From Cylicocyclus nassatus (Eukaryota > Nematoda > Chromadorea > Rhabditida > Strongylidae), in assembly GCA_958299035.1 (NCBI GenBank), contig CATQJL010000112.1, positions 12,190,880 through 12,254,879 on the forward strand: 64,000 bases of DNA. Direction: 5' to 3'. Under the pieces are notes generated by a model. That model worked only from the letters and a program-made list of their open reading frames with translations, ran no database searches and was not told where the DNA came from. A program made the translations under genes and the position numbers. Within the stretch, counting starts at the first letter, position 1; every line of letters begins with the position of its first letter. Positions 46,801 to 58,496 of the stretch are shown piece by piece.

Positions 46801-49800
46801 TTGCGCTCAGGTCTGGGAAAAGTCACATTTTCCAGATTATGGACGTGCAGAACTTCTAGAAGCTTGATTTGAAAATCCGTTTTTATCGCATGTATTGGCT
46901 AGGTGAAGCAATATCTGACGATTATTTGCCCCGTTGGGTCTTTTTGCAAGCAAAAAATAGCTCATTGAAATCAGGGTTCAAAAAATCGAACTCTCCACAT
47001 GTTTGAAACGCAGCCAGCTCGCTTTTAGAAAGAGAGCATCTATGACATACCCAACCAGGAGTCCAAGGTTGTCAGTACACATGATCAAAATATCGCTAGC
47101 CACTCACGATGAAGATGTAAATAAAACAATTTAGCTCAGCGTATATTGGCAGAACTTTCTTTACAACCTAATATTTGCATAGAAAACCGCTTACTAGGGA
47201 ACGGTCAGAATCGAAGTGGCCAATTCAAGCAAGCTGCATACCATCAGATGCAGCATAAAACGCTGACTCCAAATCTGTCTTTCTTACCTGCAGAACACTT
47301 TTGTGAATGAATTATAAGCCGTTAAAAGCCATTATTTTGCTAAGGAATTGTGTATATAAAAAGCAAACTTGACCGTACACGCCATTCCTGGCTCAGTGCT
47401 AGACCAAAATATGCAGCTAGGTCACTTCGTATGGGCAGCACCTAAAGGTGAGCGAAAAGGGCATTAATGTGCTTAATCTTGCAATCGCTTTGCAGACACG
47501 GAAAACAGATTTAAAATCAGCTCTCTGATTTGCATCGAAAGGTATGCAGCTTGTTTGGATTGGTCACTCCGACTTCTGACCACTTGTTAGATGATATTTA
47601 ACAAGTTTCAAACCGCGAAATCGCGCGCGGCGAAAAAGAGTGCACTTTCGGCCGTTAGCCAGCAAAGGAACCTTATTTCGCAGATTGTGGACTACATATG
47701 TAATCAGCATGCCAGATAAGCTCCATACCCAAAGTTCTGGGTGAATTCGAAGCGTTTGAATTCTGTCGCTTGAGAGGGACTTTTGTGCCTTTATGAAAGA
47801 GGAGCAAGAACTCAGTTTCAAATAGTATCTAAAAGTATCTATGTTGTACACTGTTCTCGTCACTGTTGAAACTATGGTTTATCGTTTTGAAATCGGCAAA
47901 GAAAAGTTGCGACGTCGCACGCGTCGTTCGCGTTGCGGCACCTCGTTGCGATTGTCGTTCGATTTGTCCTTATATCTGGTAAACAAATATCGGCGGCACA
48001 GCTCTACAGAGTCATTTAAAAAGTAAGAGCTTAGACCTTTAACTCAATAACTTCGGACTTAAAATAAACCTCCTGCAATCGTCAGAAAGAACTTTCAAAG
48101 CAGCGTGCTGCACCGTGTGCAGCACCGGTCCGAAACGTGTTAATGCGCAGAATCTCTCCTTTCAAAAAAGATTGACAATGCATTTCAGTTTATAACGACT
48201 TATTTTTCCGAAGGCGGTCAAAACTTCTCTGCCAATCTAACATGGAATAACTTCAGACGAAATTGGTAAGAGGGGCGTCATCATCGGTACCTTATTTTAT
48301 AATACATATTAGGTCGTTCCAAAAGTTTTTTCCGTTTTTTCAACCTATCATAAAAACACGTGGAACAAAGATAGGGAAACGCTTCAGGCACTTCCCGACG
48401 CGGCTTTTCATCCTCTTTTCAACTGTCATTGTGCCACTTGCTTTTGTGGTCAGTGAGATAATCGCCGAAATTTCGAATCCATGGTTTTTACAGTCCGACT
48501 TTTTCGATTTTTCACAATCTTCATTTTCAACTCTTCGAAAAAGCTTTGATAACAGTCGGATAGAGTAAACAAATGCAATGCAATGCAGTTTTTTGGCAAT
48601 CTCAAGTGGCTTCTCAGTATTTTTTGAGATAACTTTTCCAAAAGTCTTCATTTTTTCGCAATCACAAAAACACACAAATGCTCCGAATATCAACAAATCT
48701 TCGGATTTCGAAACTTTCAGAAGTCGTTTATGATTGTCCACTATTTTTACAAAGTACCTGAGCGTTTACCGCTTCGGAATATAAGATTTTGCATTTCACG
48801 TGTACAACTTAGACTGGTTCAAAATCAAGAATTATGGAAATTTTATCGCCGAAGACCCCACAAGTTGGAAAGAAAAACACTCCTTAGAAAGAAGAGGAAA
48901 AGCTGCATCGAATACACCTTAGTTGCGCGCCGTTTTATGTTCTATGGCTCTTGGCATCCCCTAAAGTGGAATTTGATAGCATAATAATTCTAAAAAAATT
49001 TTAAGGCTAGCTAGAGATGCCGAAAAATTGACATGGTAAAAACCATGGGTTCGAAATTTCAGCGATTATCTCATTGATCACAAGAGCAAATGGCAAATGG
49101 ATACGACATTTGGAAAGAGAAAGAAAAGCTGCGTCGAATAATGCCTAGAGCGTTTCCCTATCTTTGTTCCACGTGTTTTTATGATAGGTTGAAAAAACGG
49201 AAAAAACTTTTGAAACGATCTAATAAAAATTGAGGTAGTTATAGATGAGTTATAAAATTGTGCATTAACTTGTTTTTTTTGTGATTGATCAATTTATATT
49301 TCAGAATTCTTCAAAAATTTGAATTAGTTTAAATAAATGTTGCGGGGCGTGATTGACGCCATGCTACCTTTCACAAGGACTTTGAATCTAAACGATTTGT
49401 ATCTCACAAGGAGAGGATACTTAGTCGAAAGCACCAATTCAGATGAGGCATACATCATCGTAACCTGCTCGGAGTGCTGATTTCAAATCTTGCAATCAGC
49501 TGCGGAGCGCCTTTGGGCAACGAGTTATGGTTGTTTTTGTGGAGAAAATTTGAGGTTGAGGGAAGAAAAAAATTATACACAGAAGTCTCCAGTTGGGCTC
49601 GATTGGGGGAGTGATGTCTGTCAGATTACTCTGCGCAAAGAAAAATGTCTGTCTGCTATACCCACGCTTGAAAGGAGTCTATTTGCGAAATATACATGTT
49701 GTAACAATCAATTTTATCCTCTCTACCCATTCAATTTTTGGCTCTTGAAACGGTCATAGCTCCTCGCTCAGAAGCGTTCCGCAGGTAAGGAGGACAGATT

Positions 49801-51459
49801 TGAAATCAGCGCTCGAGCAGGTCACTATGATATATGTCTCATCTGGGTTGGTGCTTTCGACTAAGTATTCTCTCCTTGTCAGAAACTTATCTCTTTCTGG
49901 CACATGGCTAACGCCACCCCCTTTAATTCAAAACAAATCGACGCTCCTACCCTTCCCACCCCCTCCCCCCCTCAAAAAAAAATTCTCGGACCACCACTGG
50001 TTACACTGCTGAGTTAAAAGAAGATTATGTGTGACCATCATGAAAGCAGGGTACTAGTATAAATGGTCACAACAACCGAGTTCCGACATGGCTTATCGGC
50101 AGGGGACGAGCAAAGGGAATGCCATCCTCTACTCTTTCTTTATGAGTGCTCAATGCTCAACTTCATATGTAAAACAGTCTCAGCCTGCAAACCTTGAATC
50201 TGGTGTATTCATTGAACCAAGACGACGATGCTTTGGAAGATCCTGGAGTTCGATCTCCCATCATTTCGACTCTGAGTGTAACATCCTTGTCTTTAGCTGT
50301 CAGCTGATGCAACAATTCGCTTCCTAACCAAAAGTTGGAATTCTGAAACTACTTGCTGCACTTCAATTTGTACGGAAAGTTTGAATAATTACATCGGTCA
50401 ACCGCTCTGTGTTGAAGCCATCTTTGTAGTCGTCCCATGTTCTATCCCAAAATGATTCGTCCCCGATCATACGACTGGAATCGGGCAAGCAGTCATTTGG
50501 TTTTTTCATTCAAAACTTAGATTATGCAAAGATGATCAGAGTAACTCGTCTCTGTTGTTTTTGCATTCTATAAAAGATTTGCAAAGATGATCGATAACTC
50601 GTTTTTGTAGTTTTTGCATTTTATAAACAACCGATTAAGGCTACATTGTGTGATTGTGCAAGTCTAAAGAGGGCTATAAAAGGCAAGAGAAGGGAGATCT
50701 GAGAAGCGAATGCAGTTTTCCGGTTTCCCGTACTTCTCATACAGACTTCACAACTCAAAAAGTCGTAAATGTAGCTTTCGGTTGAACATATCCAGAAAGC
50801 CCACGAAGCCCTCAAATAAGTTCGAGCGCTTTCTTGAAAGGATCACTTTTGGAAAACTGTCCATCCACCGCCATTATCCATGCTGCAATAAACATCGTGC
50901 GAAGTTCCATTAAGCGATATCTTGTATGCTCCGTTGCTAAAAACTTGAACCTTGATTGCTATATTTAGAAATGAAAATATATGCCAACTCTTTGTAACCC
51001 GCTTTGTACCAGTCAGCACAGTCTGTCATCTCCTGAGGTATTTCACAGGCAAAACAATACGTCGAACTGCTGACGTAGGTTCTCCAAAATCCTTAGTAAT
51101 TGTTCATTTTTTTGCCGAATCATATTCTTGACTGATAACAGCGCACCTGTATTGATTTCCAAATAGATGTAATACGTGTAACTATTACCATTCGGTTCAC
51201 CTGAATTGGAGTCATTACAAAAGCAGATAAATAGAGTGAGTTCAACTGTGTAAAGTTGTAGCAAATACATAATACCCTTTTCAACGTTCTATTGAGTTCT
51301 GCCACTTAAGCAATAGGAAAAATCATGAATGCAAAATGGTACCGTTTGCCCAGAAAGAGTAGTCAAAAGGTGTCCCATCACTCCAGGAAACGCTGTAGTT
51401 ATATGTTAAGCCGCCAGTCCAGATGTTAGAGCAGTAATTGGACACGTTAAGGCCAAGCT
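40844..51459 (-). CDS. Gene B: CTLD-FReD paralogue, 3' ten exons
   Basis: Exons in transcript order: 51459-51343, 51200-51147, 51091-50989, 50936-50847, 50474-50393, 50342-50193, 41859-41786, 41717-41625, 41096-41023, 40932-40844. All are open with consensus splice sites; the last seven match gene A in length exactly and every phase agrees. They encode most of the CTLD (CSNIWTGG, SWSDGTPFDYSFW, CFACEIP) and a whole fibrinogen-related domain (DCADWYKAGYK, MDNGGGWTVFQ, TWDDYKDGFNT, NSNFWLGSELLHQL, CAWKFKMGGWWLRNCALTS, TRMMLRP-like end). The signal peptide and first CTLD exon were not found upstream to the window end, so the gene may be 5' truncated or have another very long first intron. The intron 41860-50192 is 8.3 kb and full of transposons; its gene A equivalent is 1.2 kb. 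Acceptors are closer to TTTTCAG than in gene A. Confidence 0.75.
42490..42540. repeat. Short hairpin
   Basis: CTTCCTCATCCTAGTAACT and AGTTACTATGATGAGGAAG are inverted with a two-base loop, just left of the 42565 element in the gene B intron. Confidence 0.6.
42565..44778. mobile_element. Possible Tc1/mariner-like element, 2.2 kb
   Basis: CAGGGTGTCCCAAA at the left and TTTGGGACACCCTG at the right, each flanked by TA. No transposase is readable in the 2.2 kb, so these may be ends of two separate insertions. It contains G- and C-runs at 44.63-44.82 kb. Related ends (GAGTGTCCCAAAA) occur at 26658. Confidence 0.45.
45691..46626. mobile_element. Foldback element, 936 bp, TA-flanked
   Basis: TCAGGTTGTCCCATAAGTTC is mirrored by GAACTTATGGGACAGCCTGA, with TA on both sides. 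Arms of about 430 bp match closely; for example, GTGCTGTCCCTACATAGATA at 46049 mirrors TATCTATGTAGGGACAGCAC near 46250. Sits in the 8.3-kb gene B intron. Confidence 0.8.
46629..47171. mobile_element. Mariner-like MITE abutting the previous foldback
   Basis: TTAGGTTATAAAGAAAGTTC then TGCCAAT is mirrored by ATTGGCAGAACTTTC then TTTACAACCTAA, with TA at 46627 and 47172. The left TA is also the right TA of the 45691 element, so the two sit end to end. Confidence 0.75.
48097..48145. repeat. Hairpin repeat, second copy
   Basis: GTGCTGCACCGTGTGCAGCA followed by GGTCCGAAACGTGTTA, matching the reverse complement of 18890-18935. Confidence 0.5.
48309..49223. mobile_element. Foldback element, 915 bp, TA-flanked
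   Basis: TTAGGTCGTTCCAAAAGTTT and AAACTTTTGAAACGATCTAA are the ends, with TA at 48307 and 49224. The outer arms match well (CCTATCATAAAAACACGTGG, then AACAAAGATAGGGAAACGCT and its inverse); inner parts are more diverged. Related to 35.3-36.0 kb. Confidence 0.75.
49240..49985. repeat. Remnants of a third CAGTGGC hAT-like MITE
   Basis: AGTTATAGATGAGTTATAAA, the following TTGTGCATTAACTTG and GGGGCGTGATTGACGCCATG match the left half of copies at 28741 and 63486. A C-rich right end with GGACCACCACTGG is at about 49960. The middle has been replaced by unrelated sequence. Confidence 0.4.
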
Positions 51460-51885
51460 CTGAAAATTTAGTTTGTAAACAAAGGTAAACCTGGTACGTG
51501 AAAGCTATGAACATACATCTCGCTGGCGCTACAGTCCCTAACTATCTACATGCTTTTAGGTCACAACATGCGGAACAAGTTGATCAAGTATAATCCTTCT
51601 CCTTAATTTTCTCTCACAAAAAGCTGGATCTATATGAACTCCCCTTGAGTTGTGAAGACTCGCTCGGAGAGCGGCAAAAGCCCGTTTCATGCCTTTTTGC
51701 TGCCACCCCATGATAAGCGATAAGCGACGTGCACGGAGGACGTAGGTAACGACGGAGGCATATGCCCGGCGCAACGCCGCGGCAACTCGGCCGGCGCAAC
51801 GAGGCAGCACCAGCGTGCCCGTCATGCAGGCAGTCGGGAACTAGTGGGTTTCGATAGGAGATGCAAAGAGGTCGTGTTGTTGTGC

Positions 51886-51957
51886 CACCACCCCGGACGT
51901 ACTCGACCGCTAGTCGTGCCGACACACGACTAGCGGTCGAGTACGTCCGGGGTGGTG
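51886..51957. repeat. Perfect 33-bp palindrome with 6-base loop
   Basis: CACCACCCCGGACGTACTCG, continuing ACCGCTAGTCGTG (51886-51918), is exactly inverted at 51925-51957, loop CCGACA. It ends a GC-rich stretch beginning near 51.64 kb, whose origin I do not recognise. Confidence 0.85.
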
Positions 51958-52300
51958 GTGCAGCCCGCTGTCCGTAAATGCATGCAAAGAATCAGAATGC
52001 ACGTCAAATGCAATCAATATGAACAGCTGATAGCGCACAGTCGCAAGACGCACAGCTAAGAATCTTTTTCCCTGTTATTATTTCTTCTGTTGCTTGCTTT
52101 GGAACCTAGACAAGATAAGCCGTTTTTGATTAGCATGCATTCTCATATAAGCATGCAATCTCAAGGTATGAAAATTTCTATATTTCCAACATATCTTCAA
52201 TAGTTTGTTTGCACGCTAGTTTGCGCCCAAAAGCCTTTAAACTTAAAAAAACTTGGCATGCATGTGTTTCTTCATATCGCTTTGCAAAAGATTCGCTGTA

Positions 52301-53048
52301 CAGTCGAGTAGATTTCCTGCTTAATATAGTGTCCCTGCAGACGCGACAACGCTGGGGCGTCAATAAATGCCTTGCGACGAGTCCCCGAACTAGTGTTTTC
52401 CATTGTTTTCTTTGCTTATTTCATGCTTTTTAGTTGATTCGTTGCTGATAAAGAGAAAAAAGATAAGTTAAAGAGTAGTTTCTGTTTTCTGAGAAGTTCT
52501 ATCATCGTATATTCACAGATATTCACGTGGAAGCATTTCGCGTCAGCTTCTTGTCTATTTTTTTGTCACTTCATGCCTCTTTCTTCTTGTGAGGTACTTC
52601 TTTTAACGCTAGTGAGTTTTTACGATTGACTTATTGTCTTTATCATATGAAGTACTTGATTAAAATGCTATTTCTTCTGGATGAAAGCCGAAGTTGCTGC
52701 AAGACAAGCCAACTGGCGTTCAAAGAAACGCCTCACAAGAAGGAGGAGGTTTGAAAGAAGAAGTGACAGAAGAAAAGGAAATGACAGAAAAAAATAGACA
52801 AGAAGCTGACGCGAAATGCTTCCACGTGAATATCTGTGAATATGCGATGATAGAACATCTCAGAAAACAGAAACTACTCTTTAACTTACCCTTTTTCTCT
52901 TTATCAGCAAAGAATCAACTAAAAAGCATGAAATAAGCAAAGAAAACAATGGAAAACACTAGTTCGGGGACTCGCAAGGCATTTATTGACGCCTCAGCGT
53001 TGTCGCGTCTGCAGGGACACTATATCAAGCAGGAAATCTACTCGACTG
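52301..53048. mobile_element. Tc1-like foldback, 748 bp
   Basis: CAGTCGAGTAGATTTCCTGC and GCAGGAAATCTACTCGACTG are exact inverted ends, with TA at 52299 and 53049. Arms are about 330 bp around a centre near 52665. Two short plus-strand ORFs (52694-52936, 52949-53203) lie partly in an arm and are not supported as genes. Confidence 0.75.
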
Positions 53049-53059
53049 TACCTGTACTT

Positions 53060-53952
53060 GTGCTCCAGACGTCTAGCTCAGTAGATGACACAGGCACTGC
53101 GCTATCCGCAGTACATCCCGAACCCAGTGCTTACGATTACAAAGGGAAAGCTGTATGTAATCCCACAGGAAAGGCTCGAGGGTGCAATGAGGCTGCTTAC
53201 TAATTTCAATAGATTAGCTTGAGGGCATATCCATTCACCTCATCTTACTCTTGCTCAGATTTCCGACAGAAACATTGTCGGTAGCGCATTGGCTGTGAGC
53301 TGTTATCGCTCATTGCGAGTTCGGCTGCTGGCGGCCAATTGTCGTGCCCAAGTTGTGAATTGTTTTGGGCGGTCACGACCGCGCCTTTTTTACAATGTGA
53401 CGACTTGGAAAGTTTTCAGGGGTAAAAACGAGAGACTTCGAATTTTTTGATGTCAAGTGAAGTAACACTCATGTACTCAACTCCGACCTTCACGAAGAAA
53501 CAATTTAGAGGCAGACATAACCTGCCGAAACGAACCTAAAAAATCTCCCTATTTGGAGAGATAGAAATTGATAAACGAACATAAAAAGTTTCCACAAAGG
53601 GTGGAGGCACAGTTGTTGGGCGGCCATTGTACGATTTGACTGCACGTTCAGAGTAACTCGCGCTTGAAAGTAGAAATAATGTTCATATTTAGCCTTTCAC
53701 CTACGTATGCACTCCAAACATGTGGAACTACTGAGTTTCTGGAATTTTTCAGGAGGGTAATAAAACTCATGTTACATCTAATATCATAACTTATAACGAA
53801 GTTTCAAGAGAAGATGCAAGTTGCACTGGCTACTTGAAAAACAAATGCCTATCTCAAGACGCGTCCTCGAAATCGACATACTTGATACCATTTCATATGC
53901 GCGCATCTAGGGCGATTGACGCATATACTGATGTGTGTGTGTTGTGTGTGTG

Positions 53953-54007
<55 letters not shown>

Positions 54008-55600
54008 AACAAAACTCATAGGGCGATTCAGTCAAAGTCCTGAGCCTAAATTTTGCATAGTTCGTGCTATAAGCATAGGAATTACCATGCAAAAGCAGAG
54101 CGCATTTGTTTGCTGGATCCCTCAGAAACCCCGCATTAGACGAATCCTTATCTTCTGGGTCCGTAAAACCACTTTGCAGAGTTGTGGATGTATACGGCAG
54201 CTAATGTGCAAGCCATGGACTTTAGTCCAAAAAACCGATCAAAACTCTACTACTTTACGAAACGACAAAAAGATTCGGTTGCGTATGTGGTTAATTTGCC
54301 AAGGTTTCACCTAAGCGTTTGAAAAATTTTTTGCATAGGTATGTAGGTCACGGTGATTACCTTCTTTATGGCGATTACGATGCCAAAAAAAGTTCAAAAA
54401 TTTGTTCAAACTTGCTTTGTTCTTCTGCGTAAAGTTTCATTCACGCGGTCACCGATCTCACATGAAAAAGCATTTTATGGAATAGACGTTTACATTTCAT
54501 TTGTGATAGTCGGCATAGCGCTGTGAGACTCAATGCCATCATTAGGTGAGGGAGTAAGACATGTAGAGTGGGACTAGTGCGAGCCTCTGCGAAGCAAGAA
54601 GTTTTTCACCCAAACCATTTTCTTGCACGTAAGTGATGGGCCTGCCAGGCACGCTTGCACTATTTTAATTACGAGCCCCTCAGGATATCGAGACATTGCT
54701 TCGTTCCGTCTTAGTTTTATTTTCTAAATTCAGCAAGGATATGTCAAGAAGTTTTGAAATATCTCAGATCATCAAGGTCAACTAAAGCTGTCCCAATGCC
54801 GGAAAACTTCACAGTAGACCCAGGAAGCAATGGTGTCAAACATTAGAGAAAAACATCTTTATTATTAAGAAAATAACTTCAAATTTTTGACACATATTAT
54901 ACCACTTATTTATAAATTTTTATTTATATTAATATCATATTATTTCGTATTATTTTTCAATAGCTCTTTTATAATAACTGAAAACCCGTAAATAAATCGG
55001 AATATTTTGATCCCTATTGAGCATTAGAGGTGCTGAATCTTGACTTTGCAACAAACATATCTCACTACTAAAAAAGCAACCTCGAAAATTGAATTCGTCA
55101 TTTGGTCTTGTTTGGAGCAAGTTCGCTAATAAACTACGAAATTTTCTTTGAATTCCCAGTTTCAGCATCTGAAGAGACGCTGGATAAGGGCGCGGGACTT
55201 GCAATGTCTTGGTGTCCTGAGGAGCTCGTAATTACTGTTAGTCCGAATGTGCCTGGCAGGCACAACACTTAGATGCGAGGATATGACTCGGGTGAGGAAC
55301 TTCCGCCCCAAGTGATGCACTGGTGAGGAAATGATTTAATGATGAATGTCAAGTCAGTTTCTTAGAGGCGCGTAAAGAATCGATAAAGCAAGAAGGGCCC
55401 TATGAATCAAGGCGAAAATATCCTATTTTTTCGCCAAGGTCAAGACATATGCAAGCAAAGTTTCAGCTAAAAAGAAGTACGCATAAGGCCGCTCATTTTA
55501 TATGAGTTATACATCCCTTGCACGCACCCTCAAATTCTTTGCTTTACTTATATAGAGGCTGTTAATAACACTGTAACAGCCATTCCTTTTAGTAAGTTAT
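53060..55600. other. No supportable gene outside the microsatellite
   Basis: The stretch 55.38-55.56 kb (GCAAGCAAAGTTTCAGCT, TTTGCTTTACTTATATAGAG) resembles 20.15-20.27 kb loosely, so the left flank of the inverted Penelope pair may also be repeat-derived. The remainder has only short ORFs. Confidence 0.35.
53931..54007 (+). repeat. (TG)n and (GTCT)n microsatellite
   Basis: A TG run is followed by about thirteen GTCT units, perfect or nearly so. Confidence 0.95.
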
Positions 55601-55971
55601 GCTACGTTCTCTCTTCTTTGAGCCTAGGCATTCGGAATAATGTTACTAGTTGTCATACGATATTATGCCCGTGCCAGGTTTGTACGGTGGAATTCTTTAT
55701 TGGCCTTACGTTTCGACAAAATCGTCTTCGTCGGAGTCCTGAAAGTGGATTACAGTGTTATCTGTGGGACCAGACCGTCAAACGCTTCCCCGCACTGCCG
55801 AGTCTAGACCACGCGCACTTAACGTACTGGGGCATGTTGATGAGAAGACGAACCTTTATCCACCGTGGTGTTAGTGAGAGTCAGTAGAGCCAGTACTTGG
55901 TTCGCACCGAAGAGACAGAATACACTGAATCTTGTCCTATGATCGGCGCTTATATATATGCAGACTATCGC

Positions 55972-56271
55972 TCACGTCGCTAGGATGGGCAAGAGTTCGG
56001 CTGTTATTGATACGCATTCATTTTTATTGTTCATGTTAGGATTTCGAAGGGAAATCCATGCTGCTTCAACGGTTTTCCTCACTGTAATCTCTGCCTCGTA
56101 TGACAAAATAGTGCACTCAACGTCAAACTCACTGCCGTTGTGCGTTTCTATTCTGTGTTTTCCCAACGGTAACATTAGATTTGCTCGTCTTTTTGCCGCT
56201 AGATGATCCTTAAGTCCAACATTCAGCAATCTACCCGTCTCTCGACATATGTCGCCTTGCAGTTCAAGCAT
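55972..56271 (-). pseudogene. Penelope-like GIY-YIG endonuclease C-terminus
   Basis: About 99 open codons containing ETGRLLNVGLKDHLAAKRRA, LSYEAEITVRKTVEAAWISL and NPNMNNKNECVSITAELLP, the usual end of Penelope-like ORFs. The GIY-YIG start itself lies upstream in damaged sequence (CRETG follows DI where YIGETG is usual). Confidence 0.72.
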
Positions 56272-56888
56272 TCCAACTCATACACTACTCCTGCCTTCGC
56301 GTAATCACCTACTTTTCCGTATGGGCAGACAATACCTTGCTCTGACAATCATTCTGCGTCATAGAGCCTGTTCCTTACCAACTGCTTCTTGATGTTCCCA
56401 TTCGTAATCACAAGCATAACATCATTTTGTAGTTGTGCTCGTCTTACACATTGTTTAATAGCTGCACTGAATTTTTGGGAAATGAAAGGCACTTTGTTAT
56501 TAACCTGAGCGTGGCTACTGTCGCTTACTTGGAAGCGCAGCTTAAAGTTGTGGCAAGTAACCATTGCTATGCGCAATTTGTGCAGCCAGTCTTACGGACT
56601 CGAGTCCTTCTTGCTCACCTGTGCATACACTTACAGCAGTTCGATACATATTGCGCACAACGGTTCGTTTCACTGTGAAGGGGTGCGCTGAGTTGGCATG
56701 TAGCAGAATATTCTATGAACTTTCCTTTCGGTACCATTTTATGCGAACGGTATCACCGATAGAGGTTTATTTGGTAATACCATTTGCTGGGTTAAAAAGG
56801 AAAGCCATCCGTTGTTCGGGGCATCTCTTGTAAGCGTTATGTACCGCAACTGCTGGTTTAAGATTCTTGAGCATTCGTTCATTTCGGA

Positions 56889-57100
56889 CTACGTCGATGT
56901 TATAACGCAGCAGTCATCGATGTAACGGCGGTACATCAACGGCAAGCGCGCAAAAACTGGTCCCTTGATCTTGCTCATGAAACAAATCGCGAGGGTTGGG
57001 GCCAGACGTTGTCCCATGGCCAATTTTTCGTATCTGTGAGTAATAACTCCCAGACTACTTGGATATATCACATATCAAACAACCTTCGATGAGGACCAGT
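56889..57100 (-). pseudogene. Penelope-like reverse transcriptase fragment
   Basis: YIDD, the catalytic metal-binding motif of reverse transcriptase, lies within LPLMYRRYIDDCCVI; upstream is the LAPTLAICFMSKIK helix typical of Penelope-like enzymes. The segment is open for about 60 codons and then broken. Confidence 0.7.
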
Positions 57101-58249
57101 ATACTGCTTTGCTCAAACCAAAGTGACCATGTTCGAATAGTGAGTGTCCAGCAACTCAGATAAGACCTGCAGTACGTCATCGTTTTGAACGTTAGTATTT
57201 AAAGACGTACCGCGAAAGACTCGACTACACTATTCCGGTCAATATTCATATCGCGCGACTGCTTCATGAACTTTATGAATTGGACAGATTGGATTGTCTA
57301 ATTTTAGCGAATCTTTCCTCCAGTCCTGCAGACTTCACCACGTTAACCCAAACATCGTTTAGCTTTCTGCACTGTGTCTGGTAATCTTTCTTGTCACTTT
57401 TGGTTTGAGCAAAACATGCATGCTGGTCCTCATCGAAGAATGTTTGAAATGTGATATATTCAAGTAGTCTGGGAGTTATTACTCACAGATAAGAAAAACT
57501 GGCCATGGGACAACCTTTGGCCCCAACCCCTGCAATTTGTTTCATGAGCAAAATCAAGGAACCAGTTTTTGCGCGCTTGCCGTTGATGTATCGCCGTTAC
57601 ATCGATGACTGCTGCGTTATAACATCGCGTAGTCCGAAATGAAGGAATGCCCAAGAATCTTAAACCAGCAGTCGCGGTACGTAGCGCTTACAAGAGATGC
57701 CTCGAACAACGGATGGCTTTCCTTTTTAAATCCCCACGAATGGTATTACCAGATAAATCTCTATCGGTGATACCGTTCGCATAAAATGGTACCGAAAGGA
57801 AAATTTATGGAATATCTGCTACGTGCCAACTCAGCGCACCACATCACAGTGAAACGAACCGTTGTGCGCAATATATCGAACTGCTGTAAGTGTATGCACA
57901 GGTGAGCAAGAACGACTCGAGTCCGTAAGACTGGCTGCACAAATTGCGCATAGCAATGGTTACTTGCCACAACTTCAAGCTGCACTCCCAAGTAAGCGAA
58001 CAGTAGCCACGCTCAGGTTAATAACAAAGTGCCTTTCATTTCCCAAAAATTCAGTGCAGCTATTAAACAATGTATAAGACGAGCACAACTACAAAATGAT
58101 GTTATGCTTGTGATTACGAATGGGAACATCAAGAAGCAGTTGGTAAGGAACAGGCTCTATGACGCAGAATGATTGTCAGAGCAAGGTATTGTCTGCCCAT
58201 ACGGAAAAGTAGGTGATTACGCGAAGGCAGGAGTAGTGTATGAGTTGGA

Positions 58250-58496
58250 ATGCTTGAACTGCAAGGCGACATATGTCGAGAGACGGGTAGATTGCTGAAT
58301 GTTGGACTTAAGGATCATCTAGCGGCAAAAAGACGAGCAAATCTAATGTTACCGTTGGGAAAACACAGAATAGAAACGCACAACGGCAGTGAGTTTGACG
58401 TTGAGTGCACTATTTTGTCATACGAGGCAGAGATTACAGTGAGGAAAACCGTTGAAGCAGCATGGATTTCCCTTCGAAATCCTAACATGAACAATA
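58250..58496 (+). pseudogene. Endonuclease end of the plus-strand Penelope-like copy
   Basis: Identical at protein level to 56271-56025 up to NPNMNN, where a foldback element interrupts it. The remaining codons (KNECVSIT...) resume at 59252. Confidence 0.7.

Larger units (their letters stand above)
55630..57385 (-). mobile_element. Penelope-like retroelement, minus-strand copy
   Basis: The minus strand encodes, in order, part of a reverse transcriptase (AMGQRLAPTLAICFMSK-like segment and YRRYIDDCCV at about 56911) and a GIY-YIG-type endonuclease end (ETGRLLNVGLKDHLAAKRRA, LPLGKHRIETHNG). A 3' tail follows with a hammerhead-like motif at 55709-55734. The 5' part is missing and the frame is broken. 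It forms one arm of an inverted pair. Confidence 0.75.

Noticed and set aside
52694..53203. Two short ORFs on the plus strand
   Set aside because: They lie within or across a foldback arm and have no conserved motif.
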